From positions 11,947 through 75,946 of the forward strand of contig CAKONK010000007.1 in assembly GCA_934097085.1 (NCBI GenBank): a stretch of 64,000 nt of DNA, given 5' to 3'. Below the pieces are notes generated by a model that was not told the origin of the DNA, searched no databases, and saw only the letters and a list, made by a program, of their open reading frames with translations. Positions 1 through 7,387 of the stretch are shown piece by piece; positions within the stretch are counted from its first letter, which is position 1; each line of letters opens with the position of its first letter. Both the position numbers and the translations under genes were made by a program. Source of the stretch: an uncultured Bacilli bacterium. Lineage in GTDB: Bacteria > Bacillota_I > Bacilli_A > RF39 > UBA660.

Positions 1-1255
1 CAGTCATTGTATCACCTACTTTTGAGTGTACTCTATAAGCAAAATCTATTGGTGTTGCATCTTCGGGTAGTTCAATAACATCACCTTTAGGAGTAAATAC
101 ATACATTAAGTTTCCTAAAATATTACTTCCAACAACTTCATTAAATACTTCATCGGTATCATTTTCACTATTTTCAATTATTGAACGATATATTTCAAGT
201 TTTTGTTCCATATAAGTTTGAATTTTTTTAGCACCTTTTTCTTTATATGACCAATGAGATGCTATACCTTTTTCGGCAATTTCATCCATTTCATAAGTTC
301 TGATTTGAATCTCATAAAATTTACCACCTGGTCCAAATACTGTTGTATGTAAGCTTTGATACATATTTTCTTTTGGAACTGCAATATAATCTTTGAACCT
401 CGAAGGTATTGGCCTAAACTTTGAATGAATTAAACCCACTACTGCATAGCAATCACTTTCTTTATCTACAAAAATTCTAAGGGCTAATATATCATAAATA
501 TCATCCCATTTTTTACCTGCACTTAGTTTATTATAGATACTATATACACTTTTTACTCTACCTTTTATTTCAAACTTAATTTCATTTTCATTTAATAAAT
601 CACAAATACTTTCTTGCATTTCTATTAAATAATTATTTAAACTATCTACTGTAGCATTTAACTTTTCTAAAATATCGTTATAAACATCAGGTTTTAAATA
701 ATATAAACATAAGTTTTCAAGTTCACTTTTTATAGAATTAATACCAAGTCTATGGGCAATTGGCACTAAAACAGAAAGAGTTTCATTAGCAACTTTCTTT
801 TGCCTTTCAGTACTTATTGCATCAAAAGTACGCATATTATGTAGACGATCCGCAAGTTTAATAAATAGCACTCTTACATCCTCACTTAAACCAACCATTA
901 CTTTACGAAGATATAATGCAGCACTTTCAGAGTCATCTACCATCTCAAGATTATTAATTTTTGATAAAGAAAAAATTATCTTATAAGTTTCTAATGAAAA
1001 CTTCTCTACAATTTCTTTTTCCTCAATATCATTAAAGTCAAGGACACTATGAAGTATTGCACATATTATTGTTTCCTTATCAACATTTAAATCAATTAGT
1101 ATATTTGCTACCTCAAGGCAGTGAGATATTTCCGTATCACCATTTTTACGCATAACACCTGATAATTTAGAATTTGCATATTCATATGCCTCTTTGATAT
1201 CTTTTATATCATCAGGATTCTTAATTTTATTTAATACATAATTAAATGTCATCAT
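1..1255 (-). CDS. rel: Rel/SpoT-family (p)ppGpp synthetase with eroded hydrolase domain (partial)
   Basis: Stringent-response enzyme that makes (p)ppGpp from GTP/GDP and ATP. It is cut by the window edge, so only about the first 418 codons are here. It starts at one of two adjacent ATGs (1255 or 1252) and overlaps the end of the comN-like gene by 14 bases, suggesting translational coupling. Roughly residues 20-170 match the HD hydrolase domain and 215-370 the synthetase domain (YSIYNK, DILALRI, RFKDYIA, YQSLHTT, EIQIRT, HWSYKE); a TGS domain begins at the edge. The hydrolase active site is damaged: the first metal-binding His is Leu, the HD pair reads HS, and the ED pair reads DF, while RLHNMRT is kept. 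I infer a synthetase-biased enzyme. The family call is secure; loss of hydrolysis is inference. Confidence 0.93.
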   Translation of the reverse strand, partial: MMTFNYVLNKIKNPDDIKDIKEAYEYANSKLSGVMRKNGDTEISHCLEVANILIDLNVDKETIICAILHSVLDFNDIEEKEIVEKFSLETYKIIFSLSKINNLEMVDDSESAALYLRKVMVGLSEDVRVLFIKLADRLHNMRTFDAISTERQKKVANETLSVLVPIAHRLGINSIKSELENLCLYYLKPDVYNDILEKLNATVDSLNNYLIEMQESICDLLNENEIKFEIKGRVKSVYSIYNKLSAGKKWDDIYDILALRIFVDKESDCYAVVGLIHSKFRPIPSRFKDYIAVPKENMYQSLHTTVFGPGGKFYEIQIRTYEMDEIAEKGIASHWSYKEKGAKKIQTYMEQKLEIYRSIIENSENDTDEVFNEVVGSNILGNLMYVFTPKGDVIELPEDATPIDFAYRVHSKVGDTMT

Positions 1256-1481
1256 TTTTTTCACCTTCAAAATCAGATTTAGAAAGATTTAATATGTCAC
1301 TTACCATATCATATAAAGTAAGATTTTTGCTATTTGACCATTTATTTTCTTTTAAATAATTCCATAGTTTAACTTCACTTACATTAATGCCAGATCTTTT
1401 TAACTCACAAACTTTCGTATTAAAAGCAGGATATAACCTATTAAATAATTCATTTAATGATTCAAATTTTATTTCTTCCAT
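1242..1481 (-). CDS. ComN-like post-transcriptional regulator family protein
   Basis: Small protein resembling the Bacillus ComN/YrzD family, known for post-transcriptional control of the comE operon. The signature is the C-terminal half: LWNYLKENKW followed by a helix reading LYDMVSDILNLSKSDF, close to the family's LWxYLxxKKW and LxxxVxDILxLxxNDY. I chose the ATG at 1481 (79 residues) because AGAAAG precedes it; an ATG at 1520 is possible but has no ribosome binding site. It overlaps the rel start by 14 bases. In Bacillus the comN gene also lies near rel, which supports the call. Its target here is unknown. Confidence 0.7.
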   Translation of the reverse strand: MEEIKFESLNELFNRLYPAFNTKVCELKRSGINVSEVKLWNYLKENKWSNSKNLTLYDMVSDILNLSKSDFEGEKNDDI

Positions 1482-1520
1482 AACACATTTTCTTTCTATA
1501 TTTATTTTACTAAAAAACAT

Positions 1521-1552
1521 AAAAAAAGTCCATAACTTTGATTATAGACTTT
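1521..1552 (-). terminator. Rho-independent terminator after the 67-codon ORF
   Basis: An 11-bp stem with one mismatch (AAAGTCCATAA pairing with TTATAGACTTT) around a 6-base loop. On the minus strand it is followed by a run of seven T. It separates the small surface-protein-like ORF from comN-like/rel. Confidence 0.75.
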
Positions 1553-1556
1553 AAGC

Positions 1557-1760
1557 TTACCCAATATGATATGGATCTGCATATGTTTCTGAGGTAAATG
1601 TTGCATTTCCAGGTGATACTGAATTTACATTTACCGCTACATTATTATTTAAATTCACATTAAATGAACCAAAATATGCAAATGATGCTGTTATTACTAT
1701 TATCAAAAGTATTACACTTGAAATTATACCCATTATTTTCACATTTTTATTTTTTATCAT
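1557..1760 (-). CDS. Small exported protein, probably a truncated surface protein
   Basis: A 67-residue protein with a basic start (KNKNVK), one strongly hydrophobic segment (about residues 9-30) and an Asn/Val-rich tail (NVNLNNNVAVNVN). The layout is that of the N-terminus of a secreted or pilin-like surface protein, with a possible cleavage point near SFAYFG. It stops right after this, so it may be the remnant of a longer gene or a genuine small secreted peptide. The upstream region holds ATCCC...GGGAT, an inverted repeat that would cover the GGGA ribosome-binding sequence. I do not recognise a family. Confidence 0.5.
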   Translation of the reverse strand: MIKNKNVKIMGIISSVILLIIVITASFAYFGSFNVNLNNNVAVNVNSVSPGNATFTSETYADPYHIG

Positions 1761-2002
1761 ATATACTTTTCAATCCCTTATAATTACGGGGATAAGTTTT
1801 CTTATATGTATATAATATAGGAAATTACGAACAAGGTAATTACATGGTTTATTCAAGTTTTTTGTATTTATAATTATTCTAATTTTTATAACAAAATTTT
1901 CTACACTATTAATATTTTATTTTCTTAATAATTTATACACTAAATGTTTTTATATAATTATAACTGTAAAGAATTTAGATTTTTTTAATAAAATTTAATA
2001 TA

Positions 2003-3298
2003 ATGAAATTATTTAAAAATAAATTTTTTACATCTACATTTATTCTTATGTTAAGTGGGCTTTCTACCAAAGTACTAGGTCTTATTATAAAAATAATATT
2101 TACAAGAATTGTAGGAAGTACTACCATAAGTTTATATACAATTGTAATGCCAACATATTCTCTACTTTTAACAATCGGTACATTTGCAATGCCTACGACT
2201 ATTGCTAAATTAATTGCTCAAAATAAAGATAAAAGAGTATTAAATAGTGCATTAAATATAATACTTGCATTAAATATTTTATTAATAGTAATTATGTTTA
2301 TAGTAAGTCCATTTATAGCAAATAATCTTTTAAAGGAACCTAAAACATATTATTTATTAATTGCTATGTCTTTAACACTGCCCTTTTCTTCGATTGCTTG
2401 TATATTCAAAGGGTACTTTTATGGTATACAAAAAAATTACCCTCATGTACTTTCAAATACTGTGGAGCAATTAATAAGACTTATTTTAATCCTTACAGTT
2501 ATTCCTAAATTAATTGAAATTTCTTATGTTCATGCAGCTGTTGGTTTAATACTAACATTTCTTTTTACTGAGGCTGCATCAATAATAGTCTTTTCTATAT
2601 GTATGAATAAAAAAGATGTTAAAACTATGTATAAATTATCTTATTCAAAAAGTGATATAAAAGATATTTTAAATTTATCTATACCAACAGTTACAAGTAG
2701 AATTATTGGAAATATATGTTATTTTTTTGAACCAATTATTCTAACTAATATACTTTTATATAAAGGTTATTCCCATTATTTTATTTTAACTGAATATGGC
2801 GCTTATAATGCTTATGCAATTTCAACTTTAACAATACCATCATTTTTTATAAGTGCTATTTCTCTTGCTCTTATCCCTGAAATATCTAAATATAATGAAA
2901 ATAATAATACTTACTATGTTAGAAAAAGATTAAAGGAAGCATGTATATATACATTTATTATTGGGCTTATTGCAACTTTTTGTATATTTATTTTTCGAAA
3001 TGAATTATTATTCTTTTTATATAAAACTACTCTTGGCAGTGATTATATAAAACTTCTTGCACCATTTTTTATATTGTTTTATTTTGAAAGTATATTTGCC
3101 TCTTTTATGCAAGGGATAGGTAAAGCTAAAGTAACACTTAAAATAACTATTTTTTCTGGTATAGTTAAATTATTATTTTTAAGTATATTATCTTTTTTAG
3201 AAATTGGTATATATGGCCTTTTAATTGCAGAGATTATAAATATCATTTTAGTGGTTTCTCTTAACTATTATTACATTAATAAATATTTTAGGCATTAA
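2003..3298 (+). CDS. SpoVB/MurJ-like MOP-superfamily flippase
   Basis: Polytopic membrane protein of the multidrug/oligosaccharidyl-lipid/polysaccharide (MOP) exporter superfamily. In this family SpoVB and MurJ proteins flip lipid-linked wall precursors across the membrane. The start (TSTFILMLSGLSTKVLGLIIKI) is typical of SpoVB-type proteins, and about 12 hydrophobic segments fill the 431 residues, slightly shorter than Bacillus SpoVB (about 518). There is no Shine-Dalgarno sequence before the ATG; the upstream bases are all A/T. It stands alone, divergent from the minus-strand genes to its left. A role in lipid II or polysaccharide export is inferred from the family; sporulation use is not shown. 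Confidence 0.85.
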   Translation: MKLFKNKFFTSTFILMLSGLSTKVLGLIIKIIFTRIVGSTTISLYTIVMPTYSLLLTIGTFAMPTTIAKLIAQNKDKRVLNSALNIILALNILLIVIMFIVSPFIANNLLKEPKTYYLLIAMSLTLPFSSIACIFKGYFYGIQKNYPHVLSNTVEQLIRLILILTVIPKLIEISYVHAAVGLILTFLFTEAASIIVFSICMNKKDVKTMYKLSYSKSDIKDILNLSIPTVTSRIIGNICYFFEPIILTNILLYKGYSHYFILTEYGAYNAYAISTLTIPSFFISAISLALIPEISKYNENNNTYYVRKRLKEACIYTFIIGLIATFCIFIFRNELLFFLYKTTLGSDYIKLLAPFFILFYFESIFASFMQGIGKAKVTLKITIFSGIVKLLFLSILSFLEIGIYGLLIAEIINIILVVSLNYYYINKYFRH

Positions 3299-3301
3299 AC
3301 C

Positions 3302-3331
3302 TTGCATAATTATATAAATAAGTGTTATATT
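3302..3331 (+). promoter_or_regulatory. Candidate promoter firing into the inverted-repeat element from the left
   Basis: TTGCAT at 3302-3307, an 18-base spacer and TATATT at 3326-3331, with TG one base upstream of the -10. The predicted start, about 3338-3340, coincides with the outer edge of the left inverted repeat. It would make an RNA antisense to the 50-codon ORF. Confidence 0.4.
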
Positions 3332-3339
3332 AATATTAA

Positions 3340-3365
3340 GGAACGTGAAGGAAGTTCGCGTTACC
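3340..3365 (+). repeat. Left arm of imperfect inverted repeat
   Basis: Pairs with 3601-3625 in three blocks: 7 bp (GAACGTG with CACGTTC), 4 bp (GGAA with TTCC) and 8 bp (GCGTTACC with GGTAACGC), separated by small internal loops. It bounds a 286-bp island that is richer in G and C than its surroundings. Confidence 0.75.
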
Positions 3366-3382
3366 TAAACAAGTAGATAGCG

Positions 3383-3535
3383 CTATCCGGCTATAATAGA
3401 TTTCAAAATATGGTATAACCACATAATGATTTCTATCATAATCTGGACGGCGCGTTTTATATACTCTGGGTAGCTATTCCAGAGTAACAAAACGATAATC
3501 AAAATTACTACTCTTTCGAGGTTCTTTTTGCTCAT
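3383..3535 (-). CDS. 50-residue hydrophobic peptide inside an inverted-repeat element
   Basis: Short ORF with a near-ideal ribosome binding site (AAAGGAGG, 7 bases before the ATG at 3535). The product begins MSKKNLER, then has a hydrophobic helix (VVILIIVLLLW), a short polar turn, and a second amphipathic or hydrophobic helix. Codons such as CTC, GCC, CGC, GTC and AGC are rare in neighbouring genes, suggesting transfer. The ORF sits between inverted repeats that would close the ends of its mRNA, and several hairpins lie in and around it. Size and topology recall type I toxins, but I see no sequence match to Hok, Fst or TxpA. Alternatively the region is a structured RNA and the ORF incidental. 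Confidence 0.5.
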   Translation of the reverse strand: MSKKNLERVVILIIVLLLWNSYPEYIKRAVQIMIEIIMWLYHILKSIIAG

Positions 3536-3566
3536 TTACATTCCTCCTTTCATCTAGTGAAAAATC

Positions 3567-3578
3567 TTGGTGCACCAA
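3567..3578. repeat. Perfect palindrome upstream of the 50-codon ORF
   Basis: TTGGTGCACCAA, 12 bp, about 32 bases before the ORF start on the minus strand. It could be an operator or an RNA hairpin in the 5' leader. A second perfect palindrome, GATAGCGCTATC (3376-3387), overlaps the ORF's stop codon. Confidence 0.5.
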
Positions 3579-3600
3579 AACCCATAGAAAAAATTAAGAA

Positions 3601-3625
3601 GGTAACGCCATTTCCAGCACGTTCG
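3601..3625 (+). repeat. Right arm of imperfect inverted repeat
   Basis: Partner of 3340-3365 (19 paired bases in three blocks). On the minus strand it would form the 5' end of the transcript carrying the 50-codon ORF, with the left arm forming the 3' end. Confidence 0.75.
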
Positions 3626-3632
3626 AGTAGTT

Positions 3633-3660
3633 ATTATACATATAAAATTTATGATTGCAA
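3633..3660 (-). promoter_or_regulatory. Candidate promoter for the 50-codon ORF
   Basis: On the minus strand: TTGCAA (3655-3660), a 16-base spacer and TATAAT (3633-3638). The predicted start, near 3626, falls at the outer edge of the right inverted repeat. Further upstream, CATGTC...GACATG (about 3675-3694) forms a 6-bp inverted repeat of unknown role. Confidence 0.5.
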
Positions 3661-3741
3661 GGACTTCGACAAAACATGTCAAAATAAGACATGAAAAAGA
3701 TAGAAAATAAAAGTATTAGGCTTAAAAAATGAATAAATATA

Positions 3742-3750
3742 TGCTATAAT
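3742..3750 (+). promoter_or_regulatory. Extended -10 promoter for the 39-codon ORF and tRNA-Arg
   Basis: TG-C-TATAAT, 22 bases before the small ORF's start codon. No good -35 is visible (TTAAAA at a suitable distance). It probably drives the small ORF and the tRNA gene 11 bases after it as one transcript. Confidence 0.55.
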
Positions 3751-3771
3751 GCTTATAGAAAGGGATTGAAG

Positions 3772-3891
3772 ATGAAAAAAAGTACTAAAAAACCAGAAAT
3801 GATTGAGAAAAGTAAGTTTTATGCCCTACTTATGGTAACTGCTGTTTTAGCGGCTATAATCGTATTTCTAATTTGCTATATGTTTATATAA
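3772..3891 (+). CDS. Small single-pass membrane protein (39 residues)
   Basis: Begins MKKSTKKPEMIEKSKF, a basic cytosolic tail, followed by one hydrophobic helix (about residues 17-39) reaching the C-terminus. A ribosome binding site (AAAGGG) lies about 10 bases before the ATG, and an extended -10 promoter precedes it. It ends 11 bases before tRNA-Arg. Tail-anchored topology is likely. No family is recognised, but signals and composition support a real gene. Confidence 0.6.
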   Translation: MKKSTKKPEMIEKSKFYALLMVTAVLAAIIVFLICYMFI

Positions 3892-3902
3892 TATAGCATT
3901 TT

Positions 3903-3979
3903 GTCCTCGTAGCTCAGCTGGATAGAGCGACCCCCTCCTAAGGGGTAGGTCAGAGGTTCGAATCCCCCCGAGGACGCCA
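3903..3979 (+). tRNA. tRNA-Arg (anticodon CCT)
   Basis: Full cloverleaf with encoded CCA: acceptor GTCCTCG/CGAGGAC, D stem GCTC/GAGC, anticodon stem ACCCC/GGGGT with loop CTCCTAA (reads AGG codons), and TTCGAAT in the T loop. The T stem, AGAGG against CCCCC, contains two A-C mismatches, which is unusual. Confidence 0.95.
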
Positions 3980-3993
3980 CTTAATAAAAATCC

Positions 3994-4015
3994 CCTACTT
4001 TACGTAGGTTTTTTT
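3994..4015 (+). terminator. Terminator after tRNA-Arg
   Basis: CCTAC...GTAGG stem with a 5-base loop followed by seven T, 15 bases after the CCA end. Confidence 0.75.
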
Positions 4016-4024
4016 ATGAAATAC

Positions 4025-4053
4025 TTGACATTAAAGTATATAAATCTTATAAT
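4025..4053 (+). promoter_or_regulatory. rpsD promoter
   Basis: TTGACA (4025-4030), 17-base spacer, TATAAT (4048-4053): a full match to the housekeeping sigma-A consensus. It gives a leader of roughly 150 bases before rpsD. Confidence 0.85.
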
Positions 4054-4059
4054 AATTAT

Positions 4060-4209
4060 GCAATTTAAATTGGCAGTGATATTAATTTGTATAATGTGTT
4101 TACTTCAAAATAAAGTAATCTTCTGCCTAAGATGAAATTATTGTAAACTCCCTATACTAAATTAATACCTATCTTTTTATTTGTAATATTTGAAAGGAGG
4201 AAAATAGAT
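4060..4209 (+). promoter_or_regulatory. Structured 5' leader of rpsD, candidate S4 autoregulatory leader
   Basis: Long untranslated leader between the promoter and rpsD. It contains GGCAG with a downstream CTGCC, extended by GAT/ATC, that can pair across about 60 bases. In Firmicutes, S4 commonly binds such a leader to repress its own synthesis. The leader length and pairing are visible; S4 binding is inference. The strong ribosome binding site AAAGGAGG lies 10 bases before the ATG. Confidence 0.4.
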
Positions 4210-4812
4210 ATGGCTAGATATACAGGATCTACATACAAAAAATCAAGAAGATATGGTTTCTCTACACTTGAAACTGGTAAAGAACTTGCAAAAAGGCCTT
4301 ATGCACCTGGTGCACATGGTAAAGACAAAAGAAGAAAATTAAGTGAATATGGAATCCAACTTCAAGAAAAACAAAAAGTTAGAGTTATGTATGGACTTAC
4401 TGAAAAACAATTTAGAAAAGTATTTGATAGAGCATCTAAAATGCACGGTATTGCTGGTGAAAACTTACTAGTATTACTTGAATCAAGACTTGATAATTTA
4501 GTTTATCGTATGGGACTTGCTAGAACAAGAAGAGCTGCAAGACAAATTGTTAACCATGGACACATTTTAGTAAATGATGTTAAAGTTGACATTCCATCAT
4601 ATACTTGTAAACCTGGAGATGTAATTTCAGTTAAAGAAAATTCTTTAGACCATGCTGGTATTAGAGAAACAATTGAACTAGGAATTAAAACTCCTGCTTA
4701 TGTAGAATTTGATTCTAAAAAACTTACTGGAAAATATGTTAGAATTCCAGATAGAAGTGAATTAAATCAAGAAATTAATGAACAATTAATCGTTGAGTTC
4801 TACAATAGATAA
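4210..4812 (+). CDS. rpsD: 30S ribosomal protein S4
   Basis: Primary 16S rRNA-binding protein that nucleates assembly of the 30S body and helps decoding fidelity. It is full length (200 residues). The N-terminal S4 domain begins MARYTGSTYKKSRRYG without the zinc-binding Cys set, and includes RPYAPGAHG. An S4 RNA-binding domain around residues 90-150 contains LESRLDNLVYRMGLARTRRAARQIVNHGHILVND. It is a single-gene transcript with its own consensus promoter, a long leader and a terminator, the arrangement found in Bacillus, where rpsD also stands outside the S10/alpha clusters. Confidence 0.98.
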   Translation: MARYTGSTYKKSRRYGFSTLETGKELAKRPYAPGAHGKDKRRKLSEYGIQLQEKQKVRVMYGLTEKQFRKVFDRASKMHGIAGENLLVLLESRLDNLVYRMGLARTRRAARQIVNHGHILVNDVKVDIPSYTCKPGDVISVKENSLDHAGIRETIELGIKTPAYVEFDSKKLTGKYVRIPDRSELNQEINEQLIVEFYNR

Positions 4813-4817
4813 TAATA

Positions 4818-4842
4818 AAAAGAAGATTACTCTTCTTTTTTT
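4818..4842. terminator. Bidirectional terminator between rpsD and the M16 peptidase gene
   Basis: AAAAGAAGA/TCTTCTTTT stem with loop TTAC, followed by T on the plus side and by T-rich sequence on the minus side. It serves the two convergent genes and overlaps the peptidase gene's stop codon. Confidence 0.7.
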
Positions 4843-6101
4843 ATTGGTTTTAAAATAACATATGCCGTTTCATTACCTAAATTATCTTTTACTTTAGCAA
4901 ACTTATCAAATTTCAAATTTTCAATTGAGGATGGTATATCATTAATCATTTTATTATATTTTAAGATGCTAGATCTTATTTCATTATTAACTTGATAGGC
5001 ATTTTCAAAATCCACTATTGCATTAGCAATAAAAACTTTTTTCTTACGATTAAAATCATTTTCATTAATTTCTAAATTATTAATTTTTTCCTTTAAAAGT
5101 TCAATAAGTTTTTTAGCATAAGATGTAACTGCTTCGAAAAGGATTAAAGCATAATCATCATTTTGCGTAAAAGTATAAGAAAAATCATCAACTAAATGGT
5201 TATTACGAATATGTTCATAAAACTCTGATGTACCACTGAAATTATTTCTAAGAAGTATATTCATATACATATTAAGTTCTAGTTTACTATAATCTTTATA
5301 TTTCTTTTTATCTATTTTCAAACCATAATAAAGGTTTTCTTTTGTAACATTGGTACTTATTACTGAAGAAGGAATATTAACTTTTTTAGGTTCTTTCATA
5401 GAAATTATCTTTGGATTTAAATATTTTTTCTCGAAACCATCATAAAAGTCCTCACAAAGTTTAATTACTTCATAATGATTAACATTACCGGTTACAACTA
5501 AAAACATATTTTCCGGATGATAAAAGGCATCAAATACATTTTTAGCATCCTCTATACTAATACTTTTTATATCTTCTTCATCACCAGTAATTAAATATTT
5601 ATGGTTATCATATTTATAAATATTATTAAGAAGTTCAAAATAGCCTTCATTAAAGGGATTATTTTTAGTCATTTTGGCTTCCTCAATAATAATTGGCTTT
5701 TCTTTATTTACAAGTTCTTTTGTAAAATAATCATTATTAACAAAGTATAATAAATGATTTAAATTATCTTTTAAATTATCATTAGTGGTAACTTCATAAC
5801 ATGTATGGTCAAAGGTTGTATAAGCATTTACATAACTTCCAATTTTATAAAAATAATCGTGTGTGGTTTTACCATCTTCTTCATTAAATTTAATATGCTC
5901 TAAAAAATGGGCCATCCCGTTTGGTACTTTAATATTTTTTTTATTTACCTCAAAACTCGTATGCAAGCTACCATATTTAACTGTTAAAGTTAGGTTAATA
6001 TCACTAGATTCTTTACACTCCCAAATATAAATATTAAGACCACAGTCTAATTTATGATGATATACTATCTCATCAGTTCTTTCTATTTTAATTTTTTCCA
6101 T
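4827..6101 (-). CDS. M16-family zinc peptidase (YmfH-like, active partner)
   Basis: Pitrilysin-family metallopeptidase. The zinc motif HxxEH is present as HFLEH about 80 residues in, followed by an acidic EEAKM stretch that supplies the third ligand region. It is paired with the upstream M16-like protein lacking the motif, the YmfF/YmfH arrangement of Firmicutes; in M16B peptidases active and inactive subunits form a heterodimer that degrades peptides inside a closed chamber. I start at ATG 6101, where GAGG lies 7 bases upstream, rather than at the longer 6122. This still overlaps the upstream gene by 14 bases. Substrate unknown. Confidence 0.88.
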   Translation of the reverse strand: MEKIKIERTDEIVYHHKLDCGLNIYIWECKESSDINLTLTVKYGSLHTSFEVNKKNIKVPNGMAHFLEHIKFNEEDGKTTHDYFYKIGSYVNAYTTFDHTCYEVTTNDNLKDNLNHLLYFVNNDYFTKELVNKEKPIIIEEAKMTKNNPFNEGYFELLNNIYKYDNHKYLITGDEEDIKSISIEDAKNVFDAFYHPENMFLVVTGNVNHYEVIKLCEDFYDGFEKKYLNPKIISMKEPKKVNIPSSVISTNVTKENLYYGLKIDKKKYKDYSKLELNMYMNILLRNNFSGTSEFYEHIRNNHLVDDFSYTFTQNDDYALILFEAVTSYAKKLIELLKEKINNLEINENDFNRKKKVFIANAIVDFENAYQVNNEIRSSILKYNKMINDIPSSIENLKFDKFAKVKDNLGNETAYVILKPIKKEE

Positions 6102-7362
6102 TTTGATCCTCACACAAAGCATAAATTACATTTAATTTTAATTTTTTTGCAAAAGTAATAATATCACTTTTAGTAACATTTTTTATATGTTCTTTTTTTT
6201 CTTCGAATGAATAAATATTTACAAATTTTTGTCCAATATAATTATTATTTATTCCTGATTGACTATTTGAATTTAATTCTATACTATTTAATATATTATT
6301 TTTAGCATCCTTTACATCATCTTCAGTAAACTTACCTTTTACCATTTCACTAACACTTTTCTTTATTAGATTAACAGCTTTATCAATATTTTCTTTACTA
6401 AGGGAAACATCTACCTCAAAAACATTATCAAAAACATTTAAAGTGCTTGATACTCTATAGCATAATCCGTTTTCTTCGCGTAAATATTTATATAGTTTTG
6501 AGGAAAGCCCTCCAGAACCTATAATATAATTAAATACTGGGTATACACTTCTTCTTTCTTCCTCGGTAATCTCATTTATATTATAAAGCATTACTAAAGA
6601 TGATTGTTTAAATGTAGACTCATCCATTTTAACTATTGGTTTCTTTCTTTCAATATTTTTTACATAATAATTAAAATCTATATAATTTAATCTGTTATTA
6701 TGATAATTATCTTTGATTAGAGATACTGCCCTATTCATATCTAAATTACCCATTACAAAGATATCAACAATACTGTTTTGCATTATATATAAATATTCTT
6801 TATATAAGCCTTCCCTAGTTATGGCTTTCACTTCCTCTTTAGTACCAGTTACTGATAAAGCAGATATTGAATTTTTATCAAGAATGTCAAAAGCGTTATC
6901 AAAGGCAAGCTGCATAGCATTTTCTTTTGTACTATCAATATCAAGGTAAAGTTCATTTTTACCATTTTCAAAAGGAATTTCTGCAAATTCATTATTTTTT
7001 ACATTAGGAAATAATATCATATCAAATAAAAATTTTATTACATTTTCTAGATAATCTTTTTCACTAATATATTCTGGATTAATAAAATTTACTCTAAATG
7101 TGAGTGAGGTAACATACCCTTTTCTACTTATACCTGTAGAATAATATATATTATATAAGTCCTCTTTTTTAAGAGATAAATTTCTAAGTGAATTATAATG
7201 TTTATTACAAGTACCCATTACCTCACACAAAAGACTTACAATAGGAAATCTTTCTTTATCAGTTTTAAATCTAAATACAACCTCAATATCACTAGTTTTA
7301 AATCTATCATATTTTAAAGTATGAATTTTATATGAATTTTTATCTATAGTATTATATTCCAT
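6088..7362 (-). CDS. M16-like peptidase subunit lacking the zinc motif (YmfF-like)
   Basis: A 424-residue M16-fold protein. The HxxEH site is absent (the matching stretch reads CNKHYNSLRNLSLKKEDLYNIYYSTG), as expected for the non-catalytic partner. The C-terminal half keeps the peptidase_M16_C features, including a YKYLREENGLCYRVSS segment. It starts at ATG 7362 behind AAGGAGAG. Its stop region overlaps the active subunit's start, so the two are probably translated in equal amounts. Role inferred from the family: substrate binding and shaping of the chamber. Confidence 0.83.
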   Translation of the reverse strand: MEYNTIDKNSYKIHTLKYDRFKTSDIEVVFRFKTDKERFPIVSLLCEVMGTCNKHYNSLRNLSLKKEDLYNIYYSTGISRKGYVTSLTFRVNFINPEYISEKDYLENVIKFLFDMILFPNVKNNEFAEIPFENGKNELYLDIDSTKENAMQLAFDNAFDILDKNSISALSVTGTKEEVKAITREGLYKEYLYIMQNSIVDIFVMGNLDMNRAVSLIKDNYHNNRLNYIDFNYYVKNIERKKPIVKMDESTFKQSSLVMLYNINEITEEERRSVYPVFNYIIGSGGLSSKLYKYLREENGLCYRVSSTLNVFDNVFEVDVSLSKENIDKAVNLIKKSVSEMVKGKFTEDDVKDAKNNILNSIELNSNSQSGINNNYIGQKFVNIYSFEEKKEHIKNVTKSDIITFAKKLKLNVIYALCEDQNGKN

Positions 7363-7387
7363 AACTCTCCTTCTTAATTATTATGTA

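Noticed and set aside
3340..3625. The inverted-repeat element as RNase P RNA, SRP RNA, tmRNA or an ordinary insertion sequence
   Set aside because: None of the hallmark motifs of those RNAs is present on either strand (no GAGGAAAGTCC, GGAAG-GCAGC or tmRNA acceptor end). There is no transposase and no target duplication next to the arms.
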